Of a DNA stretch of 64,000 nucleotides, positions 51,012 through 58,943 are shown in pieces. Below the pieces are notes generated by a model, which was not told where the DNA came from, did not search any database, and saw only the letters and a list, made by a program, of their open reading frames with translations. Source of the stretch: Acidobacteriota bacterium. GTDB lineage: Bacteria; Acidobacteriota; Terriglobia; Acidiferrales; UBA7541. Each line of letters starts with the position of its first letter. Within the stretch, counting starts at the first letter, position 1. The DNA lies in contig JABCZF010000015.1 in assembly GCA_013289825.1 (NCBI GenBank), forward strand, positions 37,596 to 101,595, written 5' to 3'. The position numbers and the translations under genes are program-made.

Positions 51012-51323
51012 ATGACGTTCACTAAACGGCTTCGCGAGGGAATACGTCGCGGAGAAGTCACTTGCAGCGTGCGAATCTGGATGCGTCCCCGCGTCAGAGT
51101 AGGTGCGCGATACCGTATGGAGGAAGGCGAGATTCAAGTCGATTCGATTCAACCGATAGGGTTTCCAGATATTACTCCTGAACTGGCGCGCGAGTCTGGA
51201 TTCCTTGGCGTTGTGGACCTGCTCAAGGTCGCCAAACATGGTCGAGGCGAGAATATTTATTTAATCCGGTTCCACTACGTGCGACCGCGCGCCCAGCGAA
51301 TGGGGCAGCGTAAGTCTGGTTAG
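51012..51323 (+). CDS. ASCH-domain-like small protein
   Basis: 103 residues. The core RVGARYRMEEGEIQVDSIQPIGFPDITPELARESGFLGVVDLLKVAKHG, read in short blocks, matches the ASCH (PUA-like) fold: an RxGxxY start, IxPIxF, and a final strand YLIRFHYV. ASCH proteins are thought to bind RNA or modified nucleotides. AAGGACATGAAGC precedes the ATG. Seven bases after its stop begins the 61-bp repeat at 51331-51391. Confidence 0.72.
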   Translation: MTFTKRLREGIRRGEVTCSVRIWMRPRVRVGARYRMEEGEIQVDSIQPIGFPDITPELARESGFLGVVDLLKVAKHGRGENIYLIRFHYVRPRAQRMGQRKSG

Positions 51324-51330
51324 AACCTCG

Positions 51331-51391
51331 AGTGACTTCTCCGTCGCATAAATGCGACGGCTTCTCAGGACACGCATGAGTCGAGAACCTC
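51331..51391 (+). repeat. 61-bp dispersed repeat, copy 1 (after the ASCH gene)
   Basis: A perfect 61-base copy, in opposite orientation, of the element at 62746-62806. It contains a near-perfect palindrome CCGTCGCAT-AA-ATGCGACGG (51341-51360), able to form an 8-9-bp hairpin. It begins 7 bases after the stop codon at 51323. A 9-base direct repeat AGAACCTCG stands at 51322-51330 and 51384-51392. No T-run follows. It resembles a REP-like or 3'-end hairpin element. Confidence 0.9.
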
Positions 51392-51591
51392 GGGAGTTTG
51401 CGCGGGGGCGGGTATCTGGGCATATGAAGACGAGGCAGCCAGATGAAAAAGTGCTAGCGAGAGTAACAAAAACGAGTGGAGAGGACCACGCACGGTCGCA
51501 TGTTGTAATGGCATGGTGGGTTTGGCAAGTATTGGGAGTGGCTAACAAGGACTCACGCTAGTGGCTCCAGCCGTGGCCGATGAACCCGCAG

Positions 51592-51813
51592 CTAGCGGGG
51601 ACGCGGGCGGAGAGGCGGGCGGGCAGTCAGGGACCGCGGGCGCATGCGGAAGCGCGGGCCTAGCGGCGGGGGGACGTTGCGGAGGAAATCGCCGCAGTAG
51701 GGGCAGCGACCGTCGTCGGCGATGGGGCCGGTGGCGTCGGCGCGGAGCCAGTGGCCGCGTAGGTCGCACGAGGGATTGATGCATTGCACGGTGAAGCCGG
51801 GCAGATATTGCAT
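51592..51813 (-). CDS. Small zinc-ribbon-like protein (73 residues)
   Basis: From the ATG at 51813: QYLPGFTVQCINPSC, then a linker, then CPYCGDFLRNVPPPLGPR, and a basic proline-rich tail. Four cysteines (Cys11, Cys16, Cys37, Cys40) form a likely zinc site of the CX4C...CX2C type. The ribosome site is weak. I recall similar short acidobacterial proteins but cannot name a function. Further upstream the frame is open to 51954 but the extra residues are not convincing. Confidence 0.55.
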   Translation of the reverse strand: MQYLPGFTVQCINPSCDLRGHWLRADATGPIADDGRCPYCGDFLRNVPPPLGPRFRMRPRSLTARPPLRPRPR

Positions 51814-52123
51814 GCAGACTCTCTCAGTGGCCAGCCAGCTTCGCGGCGACACGGTACGGCTCGTGTAGGAGAAGCTCCCATGGGCGGCCCGGGCAGAATT
51901 GTTAGCGTGAATTCTGCCGTCACGGTGCTGTGGTGTCAAGAGAAATGAATACAACAGATTGTGGTGGGGTTGCGGCGAAGAGGAGAGTGGTGCGAAGAGA
52001 GCGCAGCGCTTGGGCTAGGGATAGACTCTTGAAGAAACCGTTTCTGGAAGGTGCGGAGGCGAGACGATGCTCAGTCGGAGATGGGTTTAGAGTTGTTGGC
52101 CCGGACGTCAGGCCGTGGAAGTC
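51814..52123. other. Intergenic stretch, nothing recognised
   Basis: About 310 bases between the small zinc protein and the coiled-coil protein. No hairpin terminator, RNA gene or coding frame with a ribosome site was seen. Confidence 0.4.
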
Positions 52124-52783
52124 TTAAATCTGTGGCGGAGCTGTTGGCGCCGGCGGAGCCGTGGTGCCTGACGACGCTTGGAGAGCCGCGAGTTGCGTTT
52201 TCAGAGCGTCGACCGCCTGCTGCTTGCCGGTGATTTGCTCGAGCATCGCGTCGATCTTGGCCTTTCCAGCAAGGTCGTGGGAGTGATCGGGATTGGATAA
52301 ATAGGTGTCTTGCTGCAACGCGAGTTCGCGCTGGAGAAGTTCGAGACCCTTTTGCGCATCGGCCACCTGCTGCTTCAGCGCGGCCAGTTCGGCGGAGTCC
52401 TTTGCCTTTTGGTCTGTATCCCCGGCATTTGCGGCGGGCGCGGGTGGCCCGGCCGGAGCAGGAGCTGCGTTAGTATCTGGTGTGCCGGAAGAATCCGCAG
52501 CCGGCTGGGCGGCAGGTGCTGGAGGCGCCGAAGCCGCTTCCGGAGATTGCGCGGGAGCGGAAGCGTTGGCGGCCTGTGCCGCAGCGGCCGGCTTCAGAGT
52601 GTCATCCGTAATAACCGGAGCTGGCTGCTTGGCAGCGGCTTTCTTTTGCTCGCGAGCGCGACGGGCGGCTTCGGCCACGGATTGCGTGGGTGAGTCTTGC
52701 GATTGGGCGAGCGTTGCCAAAGGATGGAGGGCAGCGGCGAAGATGGCGGCAATGGCCAAGCGCAAAGAGATGCGTCGTGACAT
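52124..52783 (-). CDS. Secreted alanine/proline-rich coiled-coil protein
   Basis: 219 residues: signal peptide (about 1-26, ending LATLAQ), a short helix SVAEAARRAREQKKAAAK, a long low-complexity spacer of Ala, Pro and Ser (about 60-125), then a coiled coil (ELAALKQQVADAQKGLELLQRELALQQ and AMLEQITGKQQAVDALKTQLAALQ). The layout resembles the gene at 39076. AAGAGGTATAAAACT is before the ATG. Function unknown; probably periplasmic or surface-associated. Confidence 0.72.
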   Translation of the reverse strand: MSRRISLRLAIAAIFAAALHPLATLAQSQDSPTQSVAEAARRAREQKKAAAKQPAPVITDDTLKPAAAAQAANASAPAQSPEAASAPPAPAAQPAADSSGTPDTNAAPAPAGPPAPAANAGDTDQKAKDSAELAALKQQVADAQKGLELLQRELALQQDTYLSNPDHSHDLAGKAKIDAMLEQITGKQQAVDALKTQLAALQASSGTTAPPAPTAPPQI

Positions 52784-52956
52784 AGTTTTATACCTCTTGG
52801 GCTATGGGCAGGCTCAACTTCAAGCATACCTCCTCGCTTGGCTGCCGGCAATTCCGGGGGTTTCAGGTGCTGCGAATGTGGCAACTCGCAGTGCGGATCA
52901 GGAGAGAGTTACGGCATGTGTGCTGGAGGGTTCCGAGTCAGTGCTTTGTGGCAGTC

Positions 52957-54027
52957 TCAGTCCGCTTCTGGGATCGCACGAAGCAAGGCAGCGGCTTCTG
53001 GCGTTCGGGCTACGTCGCGGAAAGAAAAGTGAGTTTCGAGGTTTTTCACTTGTTGCCCGTTGATTTCCGCGTAGGGGTAGATGAAATAGTTGAGCGGGTC
53101 GCCTTTTTGATCGGAGGAGAGGCGGATGTCGCGACCGTAGGTAAAGAAAACACGGTTAACGTCGTGGGCGCCGAAGAAATAATCGTGCTTGGCGGGATTT
53201 TCCCAGGCTTCCGAGGCGTCTACGGGAACCCATCCAGGACCGTTGAGATAAAACTCGGCCCAGCAGTGGTAGCCGGCGATGTCGCCTTCGGTTTTGCCTT
53301 CGGGCAGCGAGAAACCCATTTCGAAGCGCGCGGGAATGCCGGAGGAACGCATCATGCCGATGAACAGAGAATGGAAGTCGGTGCAGTTGCCGCGCTTGGC
53401 GGTCGAAGCCCAGACAGCGTCTCCGCGGCCCCAGCCATCGCCGGTTTTGTCGTAGCGCATGGTGGAAACGACGTACTCGTAAATGTGGCGCGCTTTTTCG
53501 ATTTGCGTGGTGTCGCCGGCGGTGTGCTCCCTGGCGAGTTCGGCGATGGCGCCGTTCAGGGGAACCAGTTCGTCGGGCTCGAGATAGCGACGAAGCGGAG
53601 GGCCTGCCGTGGAGCTAACCGCGGCGTTCTTCAGCATGCCATCCAAAGCGACCTTGTGCTCGCGGCGCGTTGCCGTGAAGCGGAGCGTAACGTCAAAACC
53701 GCTTGCATATTGTTTGGCCGTGGGCTTAAACATGGCAAATCTGTTTTTGTATTCGGAATCGCGACCTTGCGAGTACGCAGCGGGGCTGTCGATGTGCAAC
53801 GTGGTCACATCCTGATAGCCGTCGGCTTGCGGCAGCGGAATCCACAAGCGCACCGGGCCGCCAGGGTGTTCCGTCGCCGGGAAGTGCACTTGATAGGTGA
53901 ATTCGAAGGCGCGCGAGGGCATGGCCGGGGCGGAATCGGCACGTACCGCAGGACCATGGTCGGCAACGCGGACGGCGTAGATTGAGGCGGCCAGGATGGT
54001 GGCCAGTGAGAAAAGCCAACGCGTCAT
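52957..54027 (-). CDS. Secreted transglutaminase-like protein
   Basis: 356 residues with a signal peptide. The transglutaminase-like core is clear: Cys at about 214 in RGNCTDFHSLF, His in AGYHCWAEFYLN and Asp in GWVPVDASEAW, the papain-like triad. The N-terminal part (about 40-150) is a beta domain with VHFPATEHPGGPVRLWIPLPQ. Such bacterial proteins are cysteine peptidases or amidases of the cell envelope. CAGGAGTCATGA precedes the ATG. It is divergent from the small gene at 54128. Confidence 0.88.
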   Translation of the reverse strand: MTRWLFSLATILAASIYAVRVADHGPAVRADSAPAMPSRAFEFTYQVHFPATEHPGGPVRLWIPLPQADGYQDVTTLHIDSPAAYSQGRDSEYKNRFAMFKPTAKQYASGFDVTLRFTATRREHKVALDGMLKNAAVSSTAGPPLRRYLEPDELVPLNGAIAELAREHTAGDTTQIEKARHIYEYVVSTMRYDKTGDGWGRGDAVWASTAKRGNCTDFHSLFIGMMRSSGIPARFEMGFSLPEGKTEGDIAGYHCWAEFYLNGPGWVPVDASEAWENPAKHDYFFGAHDVNRVFFTYGRDIRLSSDQKGDPLNYFIYPYAEINGQQVKNLETHFSFRDVARTPEAAALLRAIPEAD

Positions 54028-54127
54028 TCATGACTCCTGCCAAGGAAGGCGACCACCGGATTATACTCGTTTGGGTAATGAAGTAGAAACGGACGCAAAA
54101 AGACTGACGATGAGAAGGAATGCGGGC

Positions 54128-54607
54128 ATGCGCGGGCTCGGAGTGCTGCTACTGGCGGCAAGCGGCTTGATAAACTGTGTACCGATCACTTCCTATGCCC
54201 AGGAGCAGGGCGCGCCGGTTGGTGTTCGGCCGTCCCCTTCAAGAAACCAGGAAAAGGCTGCGGTTCGCGAAGCGCATCGGTTCTGGGACCGGGAGAACGA
54301 CTGGCTGTTCGCGGGAGTCGGAGCGTCGCGGACGCTCGATTATTTTTCGACGTTGAACATGCGGCGGCGCGGCCTGCAGGAGATTTTTCTGAACAATGAT
54401 GCCGTCGATAATCATGCGGCGTTCGCGGCGATCGAAGCGTCGGCGACCGGCGTCTCCATAGGAGCGGCGTACCTATTTCATCGCTACGGGCACCACAAGC
54501 TGGAGAGATGGACATCGATCGTACACCTTGGGTTGGCTACCACGGGTGCTGCGCGAAATTATTGTCTGAAGACGCCACACTTTGCTGCAACTCCTGGTGC
54601 GCATTAG
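54128..54607 (+). CDS. Small secreted or membrane protein of unknown function
   Basis: About 159 residues from the ATG at 54128 (AAGGAATGCGGGC in front): a signal segment (GLGVLLLAASGLINCVPITSYAQ), then ENDWLFAGVGASRTLDYFSTLNMRRRG and a hydrophobic stretch (AAFAAIEASATGVSIGAAYLFHRYG). This pattern recalls short acidobacterial proteins with two re-entrant membrane helices. An earlier ATG at 54110 is in frame. Function unknown. Confidence 0.6.
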   Translation: MRGLGVLLLAASGLINCVPITSYAQEQGAPVGVRPSPSRNQEKAAVREAHRFWDRENDWLFAGVGASRTLDYFSTLNMRRRGLQEIFLNNDAVDNHAAFAAIEASATGVSIGAAYLFHRYGHHKLERWTSIVHLGLATTGAARNYCLKTPHFAATPGAH

Positions 54608-54766
54608 AGGGCCTCGGCGCTTTGCGAGGCCCGTTCGCGTTAGCAATCCCGAGTCCCAAGACATGCAGTCTTGCGTGCTGGCGCTTCGTGCGGCATACTC
54701 GCGCCCCGTGCGGCCTTGGTCGGTAGCGCACGGTGGCTCGGTTGGGTGGTTTGCGAGGAGGTCTGG

Positions 54767-56155
54767 ATGGAGCGGTGTGTCTGTTTTCACCGTTTCGGGG
54801 TGCTGCTTTGTCTGAGCTTGTCGCTCGCTACGGGGATTTGCGGACGCACGCGGGCCGCAGTCTTGGCGAATGCCCGGCCCTTCTCCGCGCAGACCTTGCC
54901 GGCGCCTCGGGCTCCTAGGGAAGCGCCATCCGCCCCGCCTGCGGCACCGCAACCGCCAAAAAGTGGGGAATATGTGCTCTCGTCGGACCGCTATGAAAAG
55001 GCGGTCACCTATTCGCGCGCAGCCTACACCATGTATTTCGTTTCGGTGGGCCTCAACATCCTGGCGCTCGTGATTCTTTTGCGGCTAGGGATTGCCGCGA
55101 AGTTTCGGGATTGGGCCGAGAGCGTCAACGATAAGAGGTGGATACAGGCGATGATTTTCGTCCCGCTGCTGGTTTTGACAGTGAATGTCGTTGCCCTGCC
55201 GCTTCGATTGTATGGACATGTGCTCTCGCTGCGCTATGAAATGTCGGTAGAAAGATGGGGCTCCTGGCTCCTGGATTGGACCAAGGAGCAGTTGCTGATG
55301 GTGGGATTTGCGTTGATCTTCGCGCTGATGCTGTCCGCGATCATGCGTCGGAGCCCGCGGCGCTGGTGGCTGTATTTATGGCTTGCTGCGCTGCCTGTCG
55401 TGCTTTTCTTTGTCTTCATCAGCCCTTGGCTTGTCGATCCGCTTTTCAATAAGTTCGCGCCCTTGCAAGCGGAACACCGGGAGCTTGTCGCGGCCATTGA
55501 AAACCTGACCAGACATGCGGGTGTACCGATTCCCGCGGAGCGCATGTTCCTGATGCGAGCCAGCGAAAAAACCAACGAAGTCAATGCCTATGTGACCGGA
55601 TTGGGAGCCTCGAAGCGCGTGGTGATTTGGGACACCACGATTCAGAAGGCTACCGCCAACGAAACGCTCTTCATTGTGGGGCATGAGCTGGGACACTATG
55701 TTCTGGGGCACATTTGGAAAGGATTTTTGTTTGCTGCGGCACTGATGTTATTTGGGTTTTACGCGTTGTTTCGCGCGTTGCACTGGACTCTGGGCCGCTG
55801 GAGCGGGATTTGGAGAATCTACGGCCCCGAAGATTGGGCCTCCTTCGTTGTGTTGCTGCTGCTGGTAGAGATGGGAATGTTTCTTGCGGCGCCGGTGGAG
55901 AACGGTTTCTCGCGGATCGAGGAGCATGCCGCCGATGTCTATGGCCTGGAGGTTACGCACGGGATTATTCCCGATTCCTCGGAGGTCGCTGCGCAATCCT
56001 TCCAGGTATTGGGAGAAGTTGACCTGGCAGATCCAAATCCGCCGGAATTTATTACCTTCTGGCTGTATTCGCATCCACCGCTAGGCGAGCGGCTGGTTTT
56101 CGCGCACAGCTACGATCCGTGGTCGAAGGGCGAAGCGCCCAAATACGTAAAGTAG
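54767..56155 (+). CDS. M48 family (Ste24-like) membrane metalloprotease
   Basis: About 462 residues. GAGGAGGTCTGG precedes the ATG. There is a signal segment, a proline-rich linker, then four to five membrane helices before the zinc motif HELGHYVLGH (about 306-315) and the third ligand in EEHAADVYGLE (about 385-390). The C-terminal TFWLYSHPPLGERLVFA is the family end motif. It resembles the CAAX prenyl protease Ste24 in fold and clears damaged membrane proteins in relatives. The long N-terminal extension is unusual for the family. Confidence 0.9.
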   Translation: MERCVCFHRFGVLLCLSLSLATGICGRTRAAVLANARPFSAQTLPAPRAPREAPSAPPAAPQPPKSGEYVLSSDRYEKAVTYSRAAYTMYFVSVGLNILALVILLRLGIAAKFRDWAESVNDKRWIQAMIFVPLLVLTVNVVALPLRLYGHVLSLRYEMSVERWGSWLLDWTKEQLLMVGFALIFALMLSAIMRRSPRRWWLYLWLAALPVVLFFVFISPWLVDPLFNKFAPLQAEHRELVAAIENLTRHAGVPIPAERMFLMRASEKTNEVNAYVTGLGASKRVVIWDTTIQKATANETLFIVGHELGHYVLGHIWKGFLFAAALMLFGFYALFRALHWTLGRWSGIWRIYGPEDWASFVVLLLLVEMGMFLAAPVENGFSRIEEHAADVYGLEVTHGIIPDSSEVAAQSFQVLGEVDLADPNPPEFITFWLYSHPPLGERLVFAHSYDPWSKGEAPKYVK

Positions 56156-56189
56156 TCCTGCGCGATTTGTCGCCGACGGGTTGTCCTTG

Positions 56190-56792
56190 CTACCGGCGGC
56201 CCGCGGAATGGCGGCGGGAAAAGGCTCGGACTTTGTGGCGATTGCCGCAACGGGACATGGAGCACCAGCGGCGGCGGCGCGTGCGTGAGGTATCATAGAA
56301 AAGCAGCCCGCACTCCGGGTTCGAGCAGACGCGCAGGCGGACACTGGCGCCTTCTGCGATCAGCTCCGCTGCCGAACGAGCCATGGCCGCGAGAAGCCAG
56401 TCCAGGCCACCTTCGCGGGCGACGAATTCCAAGCCCCATTTGCCGTTCCGCGGGAGGATCTCGTCGTGGCCTTCGGTGACGCGCAAAACGTCATTGATCG
56501 GCTCGACCCAATCGCGCAACAGGGTTTCTTTCTGAAGAATCGCGCGGAAGGCCAGATGTAGGGAAGCGTGTAGCCTTTGTGCTTTGCCGAGCAGTGTCCC
56601 GGCGCTTTGCGGGTCATTTTGCGGGAGTGCCAGGAGCTGGGCACTGCGCTCTGAGGAAATGATCTTTGTAACCAGAAGAAAATGGAGGAGTTCTTCCCAG
56701 GAGAAGTCAGAAGAAGTGCCGAGTTCGTTTACGAAATCGAGGCAAAGCCTGCCACCGATGAGATCCAGGGAAGAGTGGGGCACGGGGCTCAC
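56190..56792 (-). CDS. CGNR zinc finger / ABATE domain transcriptional regulator
   Basis: 200 residues. The N-terminal ABATE-type ligand domain (GGRLCLDFVNEL, EELLHFLLV) is followed by a CGNR zinc finger with Cys156, Cys161, Cys177 and Cys182 (CSNPEC and WCSMSRCGNRHKVRAF). This class comprises small-molecule-responsive regulators. A palindrome and an inverted repeat upstream (56839-56868) may be its operator. It is divergent from the DUF1223 gene, so it may control that gene as well as itself. Confidence 0.88.
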   Translation of the reverse strand: MSPVPHSSLDLIGGRLCLDFVNELGTSSDFSWEELLHFLLVTKIISSERSAQLLALPQNDPQSAGTLLGKAQRLHASLHLAFRAILQKETLLRDWVEPINDVLRVTEGHDEILPRNGKWGLEFVAREGGLDWLLAAMARSAAELIAEGASVRLRVCSNPECGLLFYDTSRTRRRRWCSMSRCGNRHKVRAFSRRHSAGRR

Positions 56793-56838
56793 CTCCGTAT
56801 ACCGGTTAGTAGCGGATTTCGGAAAAACAATGGCGCAA

Positions 56839-56868
56839 TAACCGGTTAAATGTAACAGTACGGTTACA
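56839..56868. promoter_or_regulatory. Inverted repeats between the CGNR regulator and the DUF1223 gene
   Basis: A perfect 10-base palindrome TAACCGGTTA (56839-56848) is followed at 56851-56868 by TGTAAC-N6-GTTACA, a 6+6 inverted repeat. A half-site ACCGGTTAG recurs at 56801-56809. They lie in the 157-base divergent gap, just where a dimeric regulator would bind. Operator role is inferred. Confidence 0.55.
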
Positions 56869-56949
56869 CTTTGTCACGCCAGTTTTTTTGCCGCGGCGAA
56901 GATTCCTTGCACGCTCTCCGGCATCAGATGGCCTGGGGAGCTGGTTCTT

Positions 56950-57762
56950 ATGAGATGGATGGCTACCGTTGGTGCGGCATTGCTAGCGGGGTTCTCGGTT
57001 TGGGGATTGCGGGCAAGTTCCGCCGTCGAGACCCAAACTAACCTGGGCGCCGCTGCCCGCGTGCCCGTGATTGTGGAACTCTTCACCTCAGAAGGTTGCT
57101 CTAGTTGTCCTCCTGCAGACGGCCTTCTGGCAGAGCTTGCTAGCCGGCAACCGCTAGGATCAGCGGAGGTCATCGCCCTTGAGGAGCACGTGGATTACTG
57201 GGATCAGCAGGGCTGGCGAGACCCCTTTTCCTCCTCCGCCTGGACTGCCCGGCAATATGAATACTCCGGGAAGCTGCACAGCGGCAGTCCCTACACCCCA
57301 GAAATGGTGGTAGACGGGATGGCAGGATTCGTTGGCAGCCGTGGAGCGGTGGCCCGCCAGGCGATCGAGAAAGCAGCGGCCATCAAGAAAACTAGAATTG
57401 AGGTCAGCGATATTTCGCCGCTACAGAACCGATCGCTGGCTTGCAAGGTGAGCGTCGAGCGGCTCTCGAGCATCGCGCCTCGAGACACGGCGGAAGTCGT
57501 TCTGGCGATCACCGAGAGCGGGCTGCACTCCGCCGTAAAAGCCGGGGAAAATTCAGGCGCGGAGCTGCACCATGCGCCTGTGGTTCGGGAATTGCGAGTG
57601 ATCGGCGTTATGGGGAAGAACGGCGAGGAAGGATTCCAAGCGCAACCTGCCGTGAAACTGGATGCCCGATGGAATTTAGAGAATTTGCGCGTCGTCGTTT
57701 TTGTGCAAGAAAGAAAGAACCGGCGCATTCTGGGAGCCGCCGCGGTTAAGGTAACGCAGTAA
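56950..57762 (+). CDS. Secreted DUF1223 protein (thioredoxin-like)
   Basis: 270 residues with a signal peptide (ATVGAALLAGFSVWGLRASS). The DUF1223 hallmark VELFTSEGCSSCPPAD contains the CxxC-type motif Cys50 and Cys53, then EEHVDYWDQQGWRDPFSS and YTPEMVVDG. The fold is thioredoxin-like, so a periplasmic redox role is likely, but none has been shown here. GGGGAGCTGGTTCTT precedes the ATG. It is divergent from the CGNR regulator. Confidence 0.87.
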   Translation: MRWMATVGAALLAGFSVWGLRASSAVETQTNLGAAARVPVIVELFTSEGCSSCPPADGLLAELASRQPLGSAEVIALEEHVDYWDQQGWRDPFSSSAWTARQYEYSGKLHSGSPYTPEMVVDGMAGFVGSRGAVARQAIEKAAAIKKTRIEVSDISPLQNRSLACKVSVERLSSIAPRDTAEVVLAITESGLHSAVKAGENSGAELHHAPVVRELRVIGVMGKNGEEGFQAQPAVKLDARWNLENLRVVVFVQERKNRRILGAAAVKVTQ

Positions 57763-57990
57763 GATATGCCGTCGCGCTAAAGAATAAAGAAACGAGCAGC
57801 AATTTAGACGACCAGAAAGAGAAGCGCGAACCCCCGCCTAAGTCTGTGCTATTTTGAATTCGCATGTAGGAGAGAAGTTTCCTTTCAGACCGCCGCGTGC
57901 GCTTCCGATCGGCGCGTAGGCCTGCTCACGGCGCGCTCGGCGAGACGTCAGAAAGGTGGAGCGGCTGGCGGGGTTTTCTTGGAGCGATGA

Positions 57991-58938
57991 ATGCATGAGG
58001 ACAACTATGGCGCCCCGTGCGAGGTCGACGGAACTTCACCTCCGCCCACGAGCGGATTTCGCAGTCTGTTCTTGAATGAAGCGGGCTTGCGCGCGGGCTG
58101 GCGGCTCCTGATCTACATTGCGATTTTCTTTGTATTGTGGACCGTTTCCATTTTCCTTCTCGGGCTGTTCTTCCGGCCGACGCGCGGCGTTTTTTCTCCC
58201 AGATTTCAATTCTTTGGCGAATTGGCAAGCTTTCTCGCTGCATTTCTCGCGGCTTGGATAATGTCCCAGATCGAACAGCGGCCGACCGGCGTCTACGGGC
58301 TGCCCGCGCGCGGCGCGTTCGGGAAACCGTTTTGGCTCGGCTGCCTCTTTGGCTTCTTGGAGATTGTTGCTCTGATGGGACTGATTGCGGCGCTGGGCGG
58401 CTATTCCTTCGGAAGCCTGGCGGAACACGGCGTAGGGATCGCCAAGTGGGCCTTGTTCTGGGGCGTTTTTTTTGTGGTCGTTGGTCTGTTCGAGGAATTT
58501 TTCTTCCGCGGCTACTCGCTTTACACTTTGGCGAAAGGCATCGGCTTTTGGCCGGCAGCCGTTCTCCTCTCCGTTTCCTTTGGCGCTGTCCACCTGCAAA
58601 ATTCAGGCGAGGGCTGGGTCGGCGTGGTTGGCGTGGTTTTCGTGGGGCTGTTCTGGAGTTTCACGCTGAAGCGCACGGGAAGCTTGTGGTTTGCGCTCGG
58701 GATGCACGCGACGTTCGATTTTGGGGAAACTTTCCTCTTTTCTGTTCCGGACAGTGGGATGATTTTCCCGGGCCATCTTTCGAACGCCACGCTGCATGGA
58801 CCGAACTGGCTGACCGGAGGCACACCCGGACCGGAAGGAAGTGTGTTCGATTTTCTAATCCTCGCTGTTTTCTTTTTCGTTTTTAACCGCTGGTATCCTC
58901 GAAGCCCAGCATTCAGAAAGGCCCCAACCATCCGGTAA
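57991..58938 (+). CDS. CPBP family intramembrane glutamic endopeptidase
   Basis: 315 residues with about eight membrane helices. The catalytic motifs are EEFFFRGY (about 168-175), a His in SFGAVHLQN (about 200) and a His in LGMHATFDFGE (about 238), as in Rce1/CPBP proteases. GGAGCGATGA precedes the ATG. In bacteria such enzymes process or protect against peptides and sometimes act with bacteriocins; no such genes are near. It ends 5 bases from the end of a gene on the other strand. Confidence 0.9.
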   Translation: MHEDNYGAPCEVDGTSPPPTSGFRSLFLNEAGLRAGWRLLIYIAIFFVLWTVSIFLLGLFFRPTRGVFSPRFQFFGELASFLAAFLAAWIMSQIEQRPTGVYGLPARGAFGKPFWLGCLFGFLEIVALMGLIAALGGYSFGSLAEHGVGIAKWALFWGVFFVVVGLFEEFFFRGYSLYTLAKGIGFWPAAVLLSVSFGAVHLQNSGEGWVGVVGVVFVGLFWSFTLKRTGSLWFALGMHATFDFGETFLFSVPDSGMIFPGHLSNATLHGPNWLTGGTPGPEGSVFDFLILAVFFFVFNRWYPRSPAFRKAPTIR

Positions 58939-58943
58939 AAAAA

